Shown piece by piece: positions 1 through 10,976 of a DNA stretch of 64,000 nucleotides. How positions within the stretch are numbered: position 1 is the stretch's first letter; each line of letters opens with the position of its first letter. The notes below the pieces were generated by a model that saw only the letters and a list, made by a program, of their open reading frames with translations, ran no database searches and was not told the DNA's origin. The stretch lies in assembly GCF_032854445.1 (NCBI RefSeq), contig NC_088301.1:15994281-16058280 (forward strand), read 5' to 3'. The stretch comes from Liolophura sinensis (lineage: Eukaryota > Mollusca > Polyplacophora > Chitonida > Chitonidae). The position numbers and the translations under genes were made by a program.

Positions 1-290
1 ACGAGGAGTCATTAGGTGTGTGTACATATATTGTGTCTTCTTGTGGCAAGGCGAGCCAATGCCACCAACGTGCTGTCGCCCCTGAAATATCATACCGAAG
101 ACACCAGACATGACACCCCACCCAGTGACATTATACTTATATCGGGACAACCAGTCATGTTCCCTGGCTGGAGCCTCTCAGTGTTGAGCGCCAAGCGAGG
201 CACCAGATTTTAAAGTCTTTAGTGTGGCCCGACCCGGGTTTGATCCCGGGGTCTCCCAACTTCGAGGTGAACGTTCCAACCATAAGGCAA
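1..290 (+). repeat. interspersed repeat of lophotrochozoan type (partial)
   Basis: Shares with 6485-6740 and 44041-44280 the sequence around 'cattatact...atcgg...caaccagt' and 'ttgagcgccaagcgagg'. Near its end is a GGTTTGATCCC-like stretch resembling a tRNA B box. Similar sequence is, from memory, very common in molluscan genomes. The left part is cut by the window edge. The open frame here is not coding. Confidence 0.6.
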
Positions 291-1561
291 CAAAAGCGGT
301 CAAATACCATTTATATCACGTTTTTTTTCTGGCTTACGCTAAAGCGTAAGCTGTATATCATATTAACATGAACATTGTTTTTCAGTTTGTTTTGTATTTT
401 AAATCTCTGTTACATATCAAATTATATATTATATAAATTATATATAAAATCATATTTTCAAATTAGTTTTTGTTTTATGTTAGCTATCCAATAAAGCTCT
501 ACACCTTGATCTGTTGTACGTCTCTAATAATGCAAGAAAATTCAAATTCATCATTCAATAATTATTCTATTTCATAATGTTAAACTCCTTGAATCTGGTT
601 TCAATACCAATAACGCATTACGTGGGGTGACGACATAATTATTCACAAACAAGTGGCATGCTGGGAAATGGGCGTAGAGAGTAATTTCTTTTACAATAGG
701 TGTGCCGACAAGTGGTTAGAACAAACTTCACATAGTAACACAGAATGCACTACTGTTTCAGCGAACAGAGTGCATTGCTTCTTAGAACAGAATTTCCGTA
801 ACATGCCACTCAAAGACCATACCGTCGTTAAATCATATATTACAAGAAAAAATATAATTCTAACATACCTCTAAAAGTTTTAACACTGAAAGCATTGGTG
901 AACGAAGAGTGCTCAAACTAATAATGTTTATAGAGTTGGTGGTGTCATTTCGCTAAAAAATATGGGGGGGGGGGGCGAGGGTGCTGGATTGTGCTGTCTG
1001 TTTTCTTCCAAATTTAACGGCTTATATTACCCAAGGACAAAGGCAAAATGGATTTACACATAATCGGTCAGGCAGTCAAGTTTACATGTGAATTATTTAC
1101 CATTACCGATGTTATGTGGCCAGTAAGCACTTATCATACTTATGTATAAGATATAAAGGGGTGGCATTAAACAATAAGCATCTACGCACTACTTAATCGC
1201 GGCATGGGCAACGATTCGTTTTCAACGTCCTCTTAATAACCCATCTAAAACGACGGATTGCTGGTATTATAGGTAAGCGATGAGAGTGAACAGCTGGTGC
1301 TCGATGATAGCAGACATTTGCTGTGATACAGGGCTCAGTCGGCGGTACACAAACCACTGGCCACCTGAACGAGTCCAGCCTGGGGGAGTTATATAGGGAG
1401 GCCGCCTAGAGAACAACCCCGCTCTTTCAGCAGTGTTTTAGAACTCTGCTTTTGTTTCCTGCCAGTCATCGGATGTCTCCGAGGCTTGTGTCAGCGCGTT
1501 TGGCTCCATACCTACAGTTACCCGTCACAAAATGTGACCAGAGTTGAAGAAGTTGTAGATC
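291..1561. other. no gene recognised; possible promoter or LTR-like stretch
   Basis: No convincing coding region. At about 1385-1400 a TATATAGGGAGG motif sits in a locally GC-richer stretch (1330-1450) that resembles an LTR or promoter fragment, but no terminal TG/CA pair or second copy is seen. A G-run lies at 964-975. The stretch ends where the inverted block Q begins. Confidence 0.3.
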
Positions 1562-2336
1562 TAAGCCTGAATTTGCCGAAATCGGCACCACATGATTAAC
1601 AACTTCTCGACAACGCTACCATCTCAGGAAGCACCTCCCATTTCAGCTTCAACTGAGTCTATACGTATCTCCACGAAATAAGTCGCTTACATTTGGCAGC
1701 TTTTATTAGTTTGACTTCAATTGCTTAAAAACATCATTCCTCTGTCGTCGCAAGACTAATTTGTTGAAATTTAGAGCTTGAACTGAACTGGAGAAGACCC
1801 TAGCGCGAAATTCGCATTAATTGGTTAATAACTGTCACGTGCCTCTCCTTGACTGGACGATTCATTTCCCACCCATTCCACTGGCATGGACTTGCCCAAA
1901 ATCATAAAAACGCAATCTGGACCGTTACGTATTAATAAAAAGGAGAGAGCGGTTGTGTTCGGTGTTATTTTCCCCCTAATAGCCCGATTATTTCATAATT
2001 GTATGTTAGAACAGAAATAAAGCGTAGTTTGCCATGTTCAAATCACCTAGATAATACACAGCAGACGGGAGTTGTCCACTCTTTGTGAACTCAGGAGGCC
2101 TGCTGTGCACTATCTAGGTGATTTGAACATGGCAAACTGTGTTTTATATCTAAATTCATCTATGAAGGTTATATTGTACTAAAATTGCAAACAATGTCAA
2201 ATATGCATGGCAGTCTCAGAAACAGGGTTTAGATTTAAGTCGATAGCAGTTTAGATAGCTGGTGTCGCTCTCCATAAAAACATGCTGAGCTCTACCCAAT
2301 ATCCTGCATGCCACTGTTTTTTTTTTATCATTATGG
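1562..2336 (-). repeat. segment Q, inverted copy (left)
   Basis: Reverse complement of 26062-26831, aligned over nearly its full length. Examples are the shared 'ccgaaatcggcaccacatg', 'ccccctaatagcccgatta' and the foldback hairpin. It is the outer continuation of the palindrome whose inner arms are 10568-14985 and 19756-25982. About 8.2 kb of other DNA, mostly mobile elements, separates it from the left inner arm, against about 80 bp on the right. Confidence 0.85.
2026..2138. mobile_element. foldback hairpin (MITE-like), left copy
   Basis: A 39-bp stem (2026-2064 pairs with 2100-2138, from AGTTTGCC to GGCAAACT) with a 35-nt loop and about two G/T-compatible mismatches. The inverted copy lies at 26256-26368. 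It looks like a small foldback element, and it would also give an RNA hairpin of pre-miRNA size. Function unknown. Confidence 0.65.
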
Positions 2337-2599
2337 CGTAACCCGATGCAATGAGTTTTTGCTGTCGAAACCTAGCGTGTGCAGGTTAACATTACGAATT
2401 ACAAGAAGTATTTTAACTCCAATTTCTGTGTAAGAAAATGTGGATTTCTAATATATCCTTTGTTACGTATCACTGACTAAAGGCAACTTTGGTACCGCGT
2501 ATGATTGATTTTACACATAGCTGAATATTGGCTAGAAGAAATAGACTATAATATAGAGCTCAAACGAGCGGACACGATGAGCACAAATGTTGTGTATTT

Positions 2600-2715
2600 G
2601 TTTGGTTGGTGTTTACACCATACTCAAGAATATCCCACTTACGGCGAACGGCATCACGGTGGGATTAAACTTAGAGGAGATCATCTGCAGGTTGCTGCCG
2701 ACCTATCAAGGCACA
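2600..2715 (-). repeat. diverged SINE core fragment
   Basis: Reads 'ttggtgtttacaccatactc', 'aagaatatcccacttac' and 'atctgcaggttgctg', which are diverged versions of the core and tail of the SINEs at 2940-3697 and 4269-4530, in minus orientation. Head and A-rich tail are not clear. Confidence 0.5.
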
Positions 2716-2939
2716 TGTAGGTCAGGAGAAGAAGTCAGTTAGAGTTGGAGTTATAGAGGCTCCTGAATAATTAGGAGGCCAAGGTATATGTTTAGAAAAC
2801 CCAGAGTGCATTTGGAAAGACCATGCATAATATTCATGGAAAAGCCAAAGAACAAGAATATATGAAAAAATTGGCAAAAGGCCGAGTACATTTGACGAGG
2901 AACATGGGAAAATTACAAAATTTGATAAAGAGATATTGC

Positions 2940-3697
2940 ATTTGATCTGATTTGATTGATTTGATTAGTATTTTACGCCGAACTCAAAAATATTTCAATT
3001 ATACGACGGAGGCCAGCATTATGGAGGGAGAAAACCGGGTAGAGCCCGGGGGAAACCCACGACCATCCGCAGATTGCTGGAAGACCTTCCCACTTACGGC
3101 CAAAGTACAACAGCCTACAGCACTCTGTGTTCCCAGACGGTCACCCATCCAAGTACTGACCCAGCTCGACCTTTCTTAACCCACGACCATCCGCAGATTG
3201 TTGGAAGACCTTCCCACTTACGGCCAAAGTACAACAGCCTACAGCACTCTGTGTTCCCAGGCGGTCACCCATCCAAGTACTGACCCAGCTCGACCTTTCT
3301 TAACCCACGACCATCCGCAGATTGCTGGAAGACCTTCCCACTTACGGCCAAAGTACAACAGCCTACAGCACTCTGTGTTCCCAGACGGTCACCCATCCAA
3401 GTACTGACCCAGCTCGACCTTTCTTAACCCACGACCATCCGCAGATTGTTGGAAGACCTTCCCACTTACGGCCAAAGTACAACAGCCTACAGCACTCTGT
3501 GTTCCCAGGCGGTCACCCATCCAAGTACTGACCCAGCTCGACCTTTCTTAACCCACGACCATCCGCAGATTGCTGGAAGACCTTCCCACTTACGGCCAAA
3601 GTACAACAGCCTAAAGCACTCTGTGTTCCCAGAAGGTCACCTATCCAAATACTGACACAGCTCGACCTTTCTTAACTTCGGTGATTGGATTCCATTT
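2940..3697 (-). mobile_element. 5S rRNA-headed SINE, head amplified in tandem
   Basis: Read on the minus strand, 3697 to about 3610 matches the 3' half of 5S rRNA: CACCGAAGTTAAG, then GTCGAG, then TTGGATGGGTGACC (intermediate element and C box in the other units) and GGGAACAC...GTGCTGTAGGCT. It is followed by the SINE core (GGCCGTAAGTGGGAAGGTCT ... TGCGGATGGTCGTGG ... CATAATGCTGGCC) and a TTTGATT-rich tail near 2940-2965. The same core follows a tRNA-like head at 4269-4530. The 5' half of 5S is absent or unrecognisable. By structure this is a SINE3-type (5S-derived) element. Confidence 0.8.
3056..3697. repeat. 124-bp tandem repeat built from 5S head plus SINE core
   Basis: Five units start at 3056, 3180, 3304, 3428 and 3552, period 124 bp. 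Each joins the 5S-derived segment to the start of the SINE core. Units 1 and 3 share one set of diagnostic bases (attgctgg, cagacggtc), and units 2 and 4 share another (attgttgg, caggcggtc), so the array has a 248-bp dimer repeat. Unit 5 is more diverged and runs on into more 5S sequence. The overlapping open frames are by-products of the array. Confidence 0.9.
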
Positions 3698-4268
3698 CCA
3701 AAGCTACAATTAAATTTAGGAAATTTCGAATGTGGGTGTCGTATTGTAACTTTTTGTTCTAGCTTTATTAAAACGTCTGTTTCTTTTTGTTTAAGTTTGA
3801 GTGTTACCATTTTCAAATATGTAAGATTTCACCCCGCTTTTTGTACATGTATAACTGGCTCATTGGCAGACCTATTAGTGGGCTGACACACAATTACCAG
3901 ATTATTACAAAGGACATAGTAAATACAATGTTGATATTAATTCCACCTTGGTGACATTTCCCTCCTGTCCATTTAAGTTTCGTCCAGAAACTTGAACAAA
4001 ACTAATGGCATTACAGTAACGTAACAGTGCTGAGTACGTACTCGTTCACTAAACATAATCAGCATCCTGAGTCATTGATTATACATGTACAGAAAACGGT
4101 GTGAAATCTTACACATAACATCTGACTAGGCGTAAAATGTGAAATCGAAGTATATACTGAACACAAAATTTTCCTCACAATATAACAAATTATGTTCAAT
4201 AAAATATAATCAAAATGGTTCCGTATATAAATAATTTATAGTAATGCTGTTAAAATAACGTGAAATAC
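3698..4268. other. intergenic, no feature recognised
   Basis: AT-rich sequence between two SINEs, with no supported coding or RNA feature. Confidence 0.4.
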
Positions 4269-4530
4269 GGGGGCCTCCGTGGCTCAGTTGGTTAGCGCGC
4301 TAGCGTAGCGTAATGACCCAGGGGCTTCTGACCAGTGCGGTTGCTCTGACTTCAAGTCCAGCTCATGCTGGCTTCCTCTCCAGCCGTAAGTGGGAAGGTC
4401 TGCCTGCGGATCGTCGGGGGTTTCCCCCAGCCCGATTTCCACCCAGCATAATGCTGGCCGCCGTCGTATAACTGAAATATTCTTGAGTACGGCACAAAAC
4501 ACCATTCAAATAAATAAATAAATAAATAAA
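4269..4530 (+). mobile_element. tRNA-headed SINE, near full length
   Basis: Begins GGGGCCTCCGTGGCTCAGTTGG, with a tRNA-like A box (TGGCTCAGTTGGTTAGCG) and B-box-like TTCAAGTCC about 50 bases on. It then has the shared SINE core (CCGTAAGTGGGAAGGTCTGCC, GGCCGCCGTCGTATAA, TATTCTTGAGTACGGC) and an (AAATA)n tail at 4506-4530. Pieces of the same family lie at 48981-49090, 57945-58065, 58478-58622 and 62504-62663. Confidence 0.85.
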
Positions 4531-6120
4531 GTGAAATACAACACTATCCTATTGTAATATGGGAGATGTAATGTTTAAGGCGTTTAAAATAAGGTGAGTG
4601 AGAGGTGGAATGCTACAATGCCGTATACATGTATACAGAAAATTTTAGACGAGGAAATATATATATATATACATATATATATACAGTACAGATACAGATA
4701 CAGATTTATATAGCCGTGCCACTACTTAACCTTACATAAGTAACAAAGCCTCTGCATTATAGTGATTCCAATACTTACAACATAATCGCGAGTTAACTAT
4801 TAGATAGTGAAAGCGTCCGTTAGCAATTCCATAATTCATTTAGAGAATGCTTGTTAAAGAGATTATATCAAAGATTTGGTACCAAAAAAATCAGTATTCT
4901 CCAGTCTTTTCACCATTGTTTCCTAAATAGGCAAAATTTTGACCTTTTAGGTAAGGTTTTCACGCTGACATTTATACTTTTTTAATGAAACCAAGCCTCA
5001 ATCTGCATTATTTGGTTTCATGAGTCCAGATAGGGTGAAACTCCACTGATCTGATTCTACGTCTGTGATCAGAATTCTTTGCTAAAGCCTCGACTCTCAG
5101 ATTTCTGCTGTTCCTGGAGCTTCCGTCGGATGCTGTCAGCGTACGGATCTAGCCAGTGCATTTCAGCAGATCTACAACATTACCAAAACAAGAGCAGCGA
5201 AGGTGGTCCGAGAATGCATGTGAACATGCCTTGCTTGTATCAAACTACTAGGGTGTTTAAGAGTCATGTACAGCTAGAACAAGAATTGACAATCCAAGTT
5301 CTCTGTTACAAGGAAACACAATGAGTAAGAATCATGGAATGCGATAATACTTGACAATGTCTATAAGGAAACTATAACGTTGAAAACGAAATAAGTATAA
5401 ACAACTATGCTGGTACAAGATATATGTCACTGTCGGCCCATGATACAAGATTCCACAGGTAAGCAACCTTCTGTAATATATGAGAATGGGCAAAAACAAT
5501 GTATATACTTTCCTTCAAGCACTGAAATACAGTTGGCTATTACTGCAACTTAGGAGGCCTGTAAGAAAACTCATTACGCTTTAATAATCTCATGGAAAGG
5601 ATACTCAAAGAATGTGCAACACGTACAGATAATGTGTGGATACCGTCAGAAGGTGAGTGTCGATTCAACTGCTGAGACCACCGTAGCGTACTCCATGGGG
5701 GTGACAAGGCCCATAACTAAGCTATAATGTTAAACCAGTACAAGTTACATCATTGCTATCAGTTAATTATATAGGTTAGGATTCCATCTGAGTGACCTGT
5801 TGTGAAAACTCAAGTCTTCCAGAAACTTCTGACATGAAGAAAGTTTATGTTATCGAGATGGTTCCAGTGTAGGGTTTGATGAAAGATCCTCGCCCTGTTC
5901 CATTTTACATTTAAAGACCTCATTATCCTTATCCTTGGATGTATGTAACATTCAGAAAAGGAATCTCCGCGGATATCTTTCATAGAATTCCTGCTCATAC
6001 TTATCCAAATTTCGAAGAAGCTTTCTTTGTATTTTACAAAGTGATTCTTCTGGGACTTAGTTGATAGGGATCCATTCTAACCTTTCGATGCGATGATGTG
6101 AGTTGAGATATTCAGGCAAT
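4531..6120. other. intergenic, no gene recognised
   Basis: Short (AT)n near 4659-4682 and a GATACA repeat near 4686-4705. Short open frames show no recognisable domain. The minus-strand frame at 5810-5998 lies beyond the 3' end of the gypsy remnant and could be decayed element sequence, but I cannot support that. Confidence 0.3.
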
Positions 6121-6289
6121 TAATATAAAACTTTGACAAAATACAACCCGGATTCCTTTTTAATGCATCTAATGAACTCTATCTTGACACTTTTCTGTTC
6201 CAACATGTCTCCATGAAATTTATGTGTTTGATTGCCTGGGTGAACAGAATAAGTTGCGTTGTTGGTGTTTTTAACGAAAAACTTATTTT

Positions 6290-6480
6290 GAGCCAAAGGT
6301 TTTTGTCGTTTTTACCAGCCAGTGTTTTGTCTGCGTGCAGCTTACGACGTATCTCTTCCGGGATTTGCTCATGTTCCTAGGTAGAGGCCCGACCCTTGAT
6401 GGCCCATTTTATGCGGTAGCACATTTTACCATTTATGCGTTTGCAGGCCAGAATTTTCTCAGTTATAGATGCTGGAAATT
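6290..6480 (-). pseudogene. chromodomain-like C terminus of gypsy integrase
   Basis: The minus strand reads ITEKILACKRINGKMCYRIK, then WAIKG, then a STWE-type element in degraded form and IPEEIRRKLHADKT. This is the pattern of an integrase-associated chromodomain, with aromatic residues and a (S/T)WEP-like end. An in-frame stop interrupts it. It is cut off from the rest of the integrase by the inserted repeat. The known role of such domains is targeting integration to chromatin marks; this copy is not functional. Confidence 0.55.
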
Positions 6481-6484
6481 GTGA

Positions 6485-6740
6485 CTTCTCTGGTGAGTGA
6501 GTGAGTGCTTGGGGTTTAACGTCGTACTTAACAATTTTGCAGTCATATGACGACGAAGACGTCTTTAGAATGCATGTAATGTGCGTCCTTCTTGCAGTAC
6601 GGATTACGCTCTTTTATCTGTTTCACTGAGACGCCTTACCGCAGGCAAGTAAGCCACCCCGCGCGAGCCATTATATTGATACGGGTCAACCAGTACTTGC
6701 ACTATCCTCTTAATGTTGAACGCCAAGCGAGGTTTGACTG
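6485..6740 (+). repeat. interspersed repeat inserted in the gypsy pol
   Basis: Begins GTGAGTGAGTGCTTGGGG followed by TTTAACGTCGTACTTAAC, and ends at TTGAACGCCAAGCGAGG. Related units lie at 1-290 and 44041-44280, with a small piece at about 12861-12888. Its position between the integrase C terminus and the chromodomain shows that it inserted into the retrotransposon. Confidence 0.7.
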
Positions 6741-7237
6741 CTTTGGGGTGCTACCAGTTTTTGTTTTATGCTCTTCTGTCGACGGCCCTGTTTACAAGTA
6801 TCTGTCTGTCTGCTGGCATCTACATCCTTCCCATTTAACCTAAGTTTGTCCATTGAAGTTTGTTTGTGGTTTGAATTTGATTTTGATTTCTCTTGCTTTA
6901 AATTTTGTTTGACTATGTTTCCCTTTGTATCATTATTCATTTTGTCTTCACCAATTTCATCTGGACTCAGTTCTGTGTCTTCCACTATGTTATCTGGCTG
7001 GTAGTTTGACCTGTCCTTCGGATCATGGAACGCTCTGAGTCTGTTTGCATGGAGCGCCGACCTTACTTCCTTGTCGTCCGCACATTTACGTAGTTTGTTC
7101 GTGGGATTCGCACCAGCTAGCACAATCTGGTAAGGGCCTTCCCATTTCTTACAAAGTTTTGGAGATAACCCTACAGCTTTCTTTGCACAGTACAACCAGA
7201 CCTTTTGCACTGGTTCGAAAGAAGAACTTTTGCACAA
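6741..7237 (-). pseudogene. gypsy integrase C-terminal domain
   Basis: Contains VWLYCAKKAVGLSPKL, then KKWEGPYQIV (GPY/F module), then VRSALHANRLRAFHDP, which matches the end of a Ty3/gypsy integrase that contacts DNA. It is followed by a lysine- and asparagine-rich low-complexity stretch. Upstream frames on the same strand carry the catalytic core. The end of the frame is fused to the inserted repeat, so its last residues are not original. Confidence 0.75.
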
Positions 7238-7241
7238 CTCA

Positions 7242-7708
7242 TCATATAGTGTTTTCCTCAGCTATTTGCCCGAATTCTGACAAATTGTTTAGAGTTTTTG
7301 ACAAGTATAATTTGTGACTGGCTGCCATAGATTCTTTGGGAATGAGAGCTTTGTTGACAACGGGAAAATACCAGAAGATCACCAAGTATGGCGACTGCTT
7401 TGCGGACTGAATGGCGGGTGTCATTCTATACGCCGTCATTATGCCTGGGAAGTGGTCAGGCCAGACAATTACTTGATTCATTCATGGTGGTGGTAAGCAC
7501 TTGCGTGGTATGATTTGATTTCCATTAACTCACACAAGGCAGTGATCAGTTTAGACATACATTGTGCTCCTCTATCACTGATTAACTTTCTGGGTGCTCC
7601 GTATCTAGTGAACATTTTCCTATAAAGCAGAGTGGCCACATCCGTTGCTTCTTGCGTTTTCATGGGAAAGCACTCTGGCCAATGACTGAAGCTGTCAACA
7701 ACAGGCAA
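7242..7708 (-). pseudogene. gypsy integrase catalytic core, frameshifted
   Basis: The first piece (7708-7478) has VDSFSHWPECFP with the first catalytic Asp and LISDRGAQC with the second. It ends in a stop at YHHHE, just before the expected Glu region. The second piece (7481-7242) continues with HFPGIMTAYRMTPAIQS, typical of the segment after the core. The catalytic triad therefore does not lie in one open frame, and the copy is dead. Confidence 0.8.
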
Positions 7709-8299
7709 CCGGTATTTATAACCTTCGGGAGTCTTAGAGAAGAGACGAAAATGGGAAGACTTGGAGATAATTCTTGTTTTTCTTTGTTATTGATAGTTTC
7801 ATCTGGTAGTTCTCCTCATTTAGTATAGTTAATTATGTGTTTTAAGTCTGGGCAGCTTCTCTGAAGATCTGACAAGTATGGATTGTGTTTGAGAGCTATT
7901 TCTATGTGACTCTCTTTAATTGCCATGATTCGTGTGCAATTTTCTTGGGGCATCTCTTGATCTGAAGAATCAAATGTTACGCCTGTCAATTCTGTGTTGG
8001 GATCTAATTGGCCTACTACAATTTCCCCAACTACGTTTTCTGCTGAGGGATATTCTCGACGCGATTTTGAAATGCTGTTTCACAATCATTTGTCCATGTA
8101 AATTTTGTACCCTTTTTCAGAACATTGTTACTATATTTGCATAGTTTTTTTTCTATTTTCTGTAGTAATTGCACAAACGTAAAAACGGATATTTTTCAGA
8201 TTTTTGGAAGTTGGGAATGTTTCAACTGCTTGAACTTTCTCGTTTTCAACATGAATCCTCACCGAATTTATCACTAAGAGTATGGCCTAAATATGAAAT

Positions 8300-9017
8300 G
8301 CTGTCTTCAGCAAAGGCACATTTTGGTGGCTGAAGCTTTAAATTTGCCTGCCGCAAGCGAGATTAGACTGGAGCTAAGTGGTCAATGTGCCCTTCAAGTA
8401 TTTTGATATAAATCAAGATGTCATCTATGTAAACTAATGAGACTTTCCAGTTCAATGCTGCAAGCACTTGGTACATCATGAGCTGAAAACTTGCCGGAGC
8501 ATTCTGCAACCCAAATGGTGGTCTCTTGAAATGAAACTGCCCATATTGTGTACAGAAGGCTGTTTTGTGTTTTGTTTCCTCGTCTATGGTATTTCCCCAA
8601 ACCCACTAGCAAGATCCAGGGCACTAAAAACTTTGGCTTCAGCTGGTGCCACTGAATCAATTGCATCAGTCAGTAAGGGGAGCGGAAATGATCGCGTTTC
8701 GTTTTCTCACTAGCACCACAGGACTCTCACCCAGAGAGAGATGGTTCAGTGACGTCATTTTGGAGCATTTCTTGTACTAAATCATCGGTTCTTTGTTTCG
8801 TTTTAGGGTTTTGTCTGTTTGGTCTAGAGTAGATGGGCTTTTCAGAAGTTGTGTAGATGTTATGGTAATGAGCTTCAGTTTTACCAAGTTCACTCAAGTC
8901 TTTTGCGAAAACATTCATGTTGCAGCCTAGAAATGCCAAAACTGATTCTTTTTGTTGGAAGGCAAGGTTTGAATCTTGTAATGTTTTTCGTAAATCTTTT
9001 GAAATCTGTATCGACAA
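8300..9017 (-). pseudogene. gypsy reverse transcriptase
   Basis: The piece at 9017-8727 has SRPNRQNPKTKQRTDDLVQE and MLQNDVTEPS, the usual entry to the RT fingers. The piece at 8666-8300 has FHFKRPPFGLQNAPASFQ and the catalytic YIDD box (codons at 8420-8431), then CAFAEDSISYLGHTLS. A frameshift or small loss separates the two pieces around 8670-8730. The enzyme would copy element RNA into DNA; this copy cannot make a continuous protein. Confidence 0.85.
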
Positions 9018-9188
9018 ATGTTTGTTCTACATTTGAGTTGTGATTTTCTTCAGAAATGTTTTCGTCTGAGATAACATAAAAATGTTGCTACATTTGTGTT
9101 ACTGGTGGATTCGAAGGATTTAGTACCTGAAATTGTTTTGAACAATGCCCACACATCTTCCGCCTGCTTTTTGATGTTTTGGTGAAAG

Positions 9189-9407
9189 CTAGTGAACTGG
9201 TTCTAATAACACAATATGTTCATTTTCAGCGTTAGGTATATGGACTGGAAGTTGGCTTTGCTGGATTAGGTGTACTGACTTTGCTAGGCCTGTTGTGTTG
9301 TTTTCGTGAATTGCGTTAATACTCGAACCGACAGGAACATTGAACTGTCCATCGCAAAGCTGCAAGGTTTGGTTATCATAATCTATACGGGCTCTGTGTT
9401 CTTGCAA
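9189..9407 (-). pseudogene. gypsy pol segment between protease and RT
   Basis: The frame reads QEHRARIDYDNQTLQLCDGQ and later HIPNAENEHIVLLEPV. This corresponds to the spacer between retropepsin and RT in gypsy polyproteins (the 'RA.IDY...L...DG' pattern followed by 'E.VLLEP'). It is separated by stops from its neighbours on either side. Confidence 0.6.
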
Positions 9408-9453
9408 AAACTCTCTGCTTAATATAATGTCTTGGTTTTTGTTTGAAAGTCTT

Positions 9454-9666
9454 CTAGATCGTTACGAAAATATCGACGATGCCAAGCACTGTATGAATTT
9501 CTCCACGTACACCTGTTACTGACTTGTAGATACTGTGACCTAAGGTCACATTTGAACAGGACTTTTTCAAAAGCTCGTGTGACATACACGAAATAGTTGC
9601 ACCTGTGTCAATCAATGCATGCGTTTTTGACTTTCCTGCTCTTACCTGTACTAAGCTACGGTTCAA
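9454..9666 (-). pseudogene. gypsy aspartic protease (retropepsin)
   Basis: The active-site motif ALIDTGATIS lies at about residues 17-26 of the frame, preceded by KSKTH and followed by CMSHELLKK. The domain is short and its second half runs out of frame. In an intact element it would cleave the Gag-Pol polyprotein. No gag frame is found upstream (9670-10567). Confidence 0.8.
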
Positions 9667-9670
9667 TAGG

Positions 9671-10567
9671 GTTATAACTAAAACATGTTGTTTCCTTTGA
9701 GTTTTCCTTGGCCGTACAACCAGTTAGCCATAATACTGTTTTCTGTTTACATAACGGTAATGAGTTTTAGTCCAAAGGCACAATGCATACAAAGAATAAA
9801 TGTACGACCAAATGATAATACTCACATGTAAGCGTCCTCCTCTGAGGCTCAAACTCCGTACATTATGGCTGGCTGTTCCTCCTTGGTATTTCTTGTTTCT
9901 TTCACGTCACTTCTATATCTTGATCGTTTCCCTCCTCCCTGATATTTTGGTGTCCTTAATTTCTCTCAATAAACATCCGGGATTATCGGTTTTCATTTAA
10001 CTGACATCGGGTTTTCTACCAACTGTCACCGAGCCGCTATCCATAAATCGCCATTTGAGGAGCTAGTGGGAATGTAGCTCGATGATCACAAAAATAAATC
10101 CAGAATACTCGCTGTGCTTAATTCCTGAACATCGTGCCCAGAGAGATGTCAGCATCGGCGCGCATAGCCAAAAGCTCCCTAGATGAACTGTTTCTTCGTC
10201 GAAATTAAAATCACGATTCGCCGTTAGAGGTTTCAGAGAAGCTTTAAGAAAATTACAAAAATACACATGCGCATGGTATGCACCGATTTAGCCAATTTTG
10301 TTCCAATTTTTCATCTATTTTCTCGTTCTATCCCATATTAACTTTGTCCCAATATGGTGTCCCCGAGAAACTGAGACAACGCCGCTCCCTACCACACACG
10401 TCCTTCAGACTAAACCTATGATGATATGTCAACTTATGGTGCCCCATCAAATCTGAAACAATGTAAAATAACCCACTGGTTTAAGTAATAGCTCAATCAT
10501 TCCATGATATGATGACCTTCTTCCTTCCGTTTCCTGCGTATATTCACTTGTAAATAAATACACAACC
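9671..10567. other. no gag or LTR recognised
   Basis: The gag gene and 5' LTR of the gypsy element would be expected here, but no matching frame or direct repeat of the 3' side is visible. The stretch ends where the left palindrome arm begins. Confidence 0.35.
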
Positions 10568-10976
10568 GCTAATCTTTACCAGTTCTTTAATTAGTGGACT
10601 ATGTCATTTCATTTCAATTTACAAATTATTTCCACCTTTTGTCAGTCGTCGATATTCCTTGCTGACAGATGTGATGAATGATGTTGAAGGATGGAACAAG
10701 GAAATTGTGCCTAGTCAGTTGTGAGTTTTCACGGATCGCAAATGGCTGGTGTAATGGCTGGTGTAAATGAGCACGAACACTTCATCATTCAGTGATAGAT
10801 CACCAGGGTAACTGAGACGCTTGTTGGGGCTAGATATTGTGATAAACGCTTACTCTTATCGATAACAAAACCACTGTGTTTGTCCTCTGACAACCATTCT
10901 GACTGTTGAGCAAGAGTGTGATCCTCAAATCAAAGAGCACCAGCGAACTCAACAGGCTATTGTGGATAGATGCGCG

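Larger units (their letters stand above)
6125..9670 (-). mobile_element. degenerate gypsy-type LTR retrotransposon (pol remnant)
   Basis: In order along the minus strand: retropepsin (9666-9454), reverse transcriptase (9017-8300), part of the RT/RNase H linker, the start of the integrase N-terminal region (about 7960-7800), integrase core (7708-7478), GPY/F-type integrase C terminus (7237-6740) and a chromodomain-like tail (6480-6290). This Gypsy order is broken by several stops and frameshifts. The RNase H domain and integrase zinc finger look deleted. No gag and no flanking LTR pair was found. A 255-bp repeat (6485-6740) is inserted between integrase and chromodomain. Confidence 0.85.

Noticed and set aside
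3074-3655. Four overlapping 69-codon frames spaced 124 bp apart
   Set aside because: Frames across the 5S/SINE tandem array; not a protein family.
3610-3697. A functional 5S rRNA gene
   Set aside because: Only the 3' half is recognisable and it is diverged; it is followed by a SINE core.
4269-4350. A functional tRNA gene
   Set aside because: A- and B-box-like motifs are present, but the arms do not fold as a tRNA and the sequence continues as a SINE.
10962-10976. GTG-initiated upstream extension of the GPCR A frame (and equivalents in B, C and D)
   Set aside because: GTG is not a normal nuclear start in animals; an ATG follows in frame in all four genes.
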